A stretch of DNA of 64,000 nucleotides, from NCBI RefSeq assembly GCF_022539665.2, contig NC_081340.1, positions 1,488,001-1,552,000 on the forward strand. The letters are read 5' to 3'. The notes under the pieces were generated by a model, which was not told where the DNA came from, did not search any database, and saw only the letters and a program-made list of their open reading frames with translations. The stretch is from Daphnia carinata. Lineage: Eukaryota; Arthropoda; Branchiopoda; Diplostraca; Daphniidae. Below, in pieces: positions 60,987-64,000 of this stretch. Position 1 is the stretch's first letter, and each line of letters begins with the position of its first letter. The translations under genes were made by a program, and so were the position numbers.

Positions 60987-61476
60987 TCTTTAGCTAAACT
61001 TGTGGCGACTGTTGATCTGCTTCGACCTACGAGGACTGTACGCCCAGCTTTATATGCAGTTTACTTATCAACTCGTTTCTCGCATCGCCTGTGTCTTACG
61101 GCTTGATGCTCACGTACTCGTGAATGATTAGGGATCAAAAAGAAAAACGCTGCTCATCTTATTGTACGATACAGCAAACGAAAAATAATTTTTTCTAGCT
61201 CTTTATTATTGCTTGAAGAACTAATTTCCTACCTTCAATGACAGAATAAACTGTGAAAGTTTTGAGTTTTCCCTACACACAAGAAAAATATAGAAACGAC
61301 ATTGGTTTTTCGCCGCTAGATGACGTTTATTCAAATCCTGCCAAACTAAAGGCGTCTGCTAGCCGTCATGTCGGACGTTTGCTACAGTCTTTAAATTTGG
61401 ATTCTTTATCTTGAAAAACAAGTGATTCAGAAATCCGGATCAGTAGACTACTATCTGATCTTTGTTTCCATATATT
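60987..61476. promoter_or_regulatory. Divergent ALAD/MED16 promoter region
   Basis: A 490-bp interval between two divergent starts. It contains the CTCF-like site at 61308-61325. The ALAD-proximal part holds TATATGCAGTTTAC (about 61050), the only TATA-like string at a plausible distance. Confidence 0.45.
61308..61325 (+). promoter_or_regulatory. CTCF-like motif between ALAD and MED16
   Basis: TTTCGCCGCTAGATGACG matches the minus-strand sequence at 6250-6269 at all but one base over 18. It lies 152 bp upstream of the MED16 ATG. Proposed as an architectural-protein or promoter-proximal element by resemblance. Confidence 0.4.
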
Positions 61477-64000
61477 ATGGATCTAATTACTGTTGTGAGA
61501 CGTAGCCATGATGAAGAGAGTCCCAGGAAACGCCAACGGTTGAACACCGAGAATTCTCCTTGGGAAAAGTACAAACTTTTAAATACTGTTATTTTTTTTC
61601 CACCTCACTATTTATTCATTAATTTTTACCATATTTGCAGTGAGTCTGATATTGGTGTTACAGCATGTGCTGTTTCACCCCAGAATATTATAGCATTTGC
61701 ATGTTATGGTAATCTAAAGCCTAATATGTCAAAACCAACTGACCAAAACATGACTGTTGTTGTTTGTGACACCAATACACCATGGGATACTCACATGTAA
61801 GTTTAAAAATAAAATAGCTTGTTTTTTAAATTAACCTGTTGTTTTCCATATTAGCGTAAAGAGCTGTGTGGCTCAAGTAACTGTTCTGGAATGGGACCAA
61901 TCCGGGCATTATTTACTAATTGGTGACACAGCTGGAAATGCAGAGATTTGGACAACACTCACACATCTTCTAAATGAGTGGACCAGAGTTGCCAACATTT
62001 CTCTTCCAGATGAACCAATTCAGGCTGGAACATTTTTCTTTAATGGGAAGAAGGTAAAACAAAAATAATAATAATAATAAATAATGTTACAGTTCTGTAA
62101 AAGTTTCCCAAAATTCATCTATCTTTGTGTTGTCTTTCTCTGTTTTTTTTTTGTTTTTTTTAGACAGTCTTCAACAGTCAAAATCGAGAAAGTGTATCTT
62201 ACTTGGACAAGTATACTCAAGTCGATATGAAACCATCTATCCGTGGGTTTGGAGGTCGTCCTTTACAAGGGTTTTTAGTTGTTGGAATGACGGGTCTCGT
62301 GCAGGCTTTCGTCATGGGCGGCACAAAGGGAAAAACGACCAACGTAGAAATTTTGGGTGGTGTACGTTTGGCATATTCCTATGTGGATCTTGCATGGACG
62401 AAAGGTAAAATGCAATTATAGTTTTCGTCTGGCTTGATATTCATGGATGCCGTCTACATTTCTAGATGGAGAAATATTAGCGATTGCTTGCACTGGTATC
62501 CCGTTGGATCCGATTGTCTATTGTAAGCTAACCATTCAGAAAGATGACGGAGTAGAGTTCAGCTGCCTTCTTGACGAATATCGTCTTCGTTCTGAAACGC
62601 TTACGGGACTTTTTCCGCTGCAATCAGCAGGTAAAAACTATATACATTAAAGATGCTATGGTAATACTACAGTAAGATTTAATGTTCGCTACTTCTTATA
62701 TAGCTAGCGAAATGCGCGTGTGTGGAATAAACTTTAGTTCACGTGAAGACCCATCAGGGATTTTCCTACTAGTAAATGGAATGAGTAGTGGTACACTGCA
62801 GTACTGGGAACTTTCAGAGGTGGAGCGAACAATTCATTCGCTATTCTCCACCTCGGCTGCTACAAGTCGCTATTTGCAGTGGCAATGCATGTCCGTTTTC
62901 AATTGCAACAGCAAAATTACGTCGGTATGTCCATCTCGCAATGTCTGGGTTAGCGGATCAGAGGCAGGTGCTCACTCACAGCACCATTTGGTCATCACTA
63001 CCACGTGCGGAGAACTGCTGTGCTTACACCGCGACAGTATGAAACAAGTAAGTTCAGGCAAATGTTTAAAAAATTGAAATGCTGTATGGACTTAAACGTG
63101 TATATTACGCGTTCTACTTCAGGTTGGACTCCTTAGCATTGCCGACCGATCAAAATGTGAAAATAAAACGGTCAGTTCGGTATGTTTCACAGCCACTGGC
63201 AATGCCTTGATCGCCTTTGATAATTCTGCTACAATGTTTATCTGCAAACTTTCACCCATAACGGATCCAGGTAATTTCTCTGAACGCTTTAATAACGTGG
63301 CGAAATGATCAACGATTTTGCTATCCTTAGGCGGTCCGGTCACTATTCCTTACGCACTGATGGCGTTGGAGTATTGTTTAATAACTGGGATCGACTACTG
63401 GGACGTTCTTATTGGTTTACGATCAACCATGTTGGATTCACTTTGCGAAAGACTAACAGATTGCTTTAACCAGCAATCGATCGGATTACAACAATTGTCG
63501 CAATATAGATTACACAATATTAAATTAGCCATCTTTCGGTAAAATAATTTTAGGTATGTGAACAACAAAAACCATCTAATTCAAAGAATATTTGTTAACC
63601 ATAGGTTGGGTCCCAGTTCGAATTCGAAAGCAGGATTGCAGTATGGTATCATAATGTTAAATTCTGTGTATTCCGCATTAAAGTCGTTGTTGAGGCCTCC
63701 TCCCGAGCTCTTCAATCAAGACCGAGCACCGGCAGATAGTCTTACTGGTAAGAAATTTTTGAAATTTCAGAATCAAAGAAAGTACTGATTCCATCATAAT
63801 GTTTAAATCAGCTGTGCTGAGTTCCAAAATTCCGGAGATCGGCACGGAAGTTGACAAGGTCTTGCTCCACTTGGAAGTGAAAGAATTTACTGTTGAACCG
63901 TCTACTCTCATCACAGTGCAGCATCTTATTCAGTGGACAGTTACCTTTATTTTGAGATTATTGAACAACCTACCCGATTGGAGGGCAGCAACTACAACTC
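61477..64000 (+). CDS. MED16: Mediator complex subunit 16 (MED16/Med24-95), 3'-truncated by window
   Basis: Exons from 61477 (MDLITVVRRSHDEESPRKRQ) to beyond the window end. The second exon starts at 61641. The N-terminal WD-repeat propeller shows NTPWDTH, TVLEWDQSGHYLLIGDTAGNAE, GGRPLQGFLVVGMTGLVQAF and NGMSSGTLQYWELSE. The C-terminal helical half shows PYALMALEYCLITGIDYWDVL, SVYSALKSLLRPP and SKIPEIGTEVDKVLLHLEVKEF. These segments follow vertebrate MED16 in order. MED16 is in the Mediator tail and relays activator signals to RNA polymerase II. The last segment in view is LLNNLPDWRA, near the protein's C-terminus, so only a few codons should be missing. Confidence 0.93.

Noticed and set aside
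1-64000. CRISPR arrays, bacterial operons, riboswitches or a phage
   Set aside because: No regularly spaced direct repeats with unique spacers, no Shine-Dalgarno-led gene series; the gene structure is eukaryotic throughout.

Overview
The window looks like nuclear DNA of an arthropod, most likely a branchiopod crustacean of the Daphnia type. This is inferred from dense genes with 50-80 bp GT-AG introns, a multi-exon GH18/CBM14 chitinase, a 60A/gbb-type BMP ligand and ordinary animal housekeeping genes on both strands. The reading is by eye, so splice sites may be off by a base or two.

Layout: 1-464 holds the 5' end of an unrecognised minus-strand gene, followed by about 6 kb without a convincing gene. 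At 6.5-10.4 kb lie MTERF3 (+) and ERGIC3 (-), with ROMO1 (+) wholly inside an ERGIC3 intron. From 10.6 to 14.9 kb is repeat DNA: two tandem copies of a 1.4 kb AT-rich element and a tRNA-like SINE fragment. From 14.9 to 32 kb come ECHDC3 (-), the BMP5-8/gbb ligand (+), an RBM33-like RNA-binding protein (+), a broken NDUFV1 fragment, a chitinase (+) and MLH3 (-). A 19-bp minisatellite lies at 32.3-32.5 kb.

From 32.9 to 47.1 kb runs the most remarkable locus. It is a spliced gene for a protein of roughly 4,600 residues, with a complete set of SecA-type DEAD-motor motifs. The motor is preceded by a duplicated N-terminal domain, a collagen-like glycine-rich tract and coiled coil. It is followed by a hydrophobic module, an OTU-like patch and an HLIAR..GG nuclease-like domain. 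Animals have no SecA, so this is the best candidate for an undescribed system, probably of bacterial or symbiont origin. One apparent frameshift interrupts it near 37.29 kb.

The rest is ordinary: CMTR1 (-, 47.6-51.9 kb), VPS51 (+, 52.6-55.8 kb), an adenylate-kinase-fold protein lacking its P-loop (-, 57.0-58.7 kb), ALAD (-, 59.4-61.0 kb) and MED16 (+, from 61.5 kb, running off the end). Gene starts are often divergent, and a CTCF-like sequence recurs near several of them. The ordinary genes serve unrelated pathways (mitochondria, secretion, chitin turnover, meiosis, mRNA capping, haem, transcription) and do not form a functional cluster.
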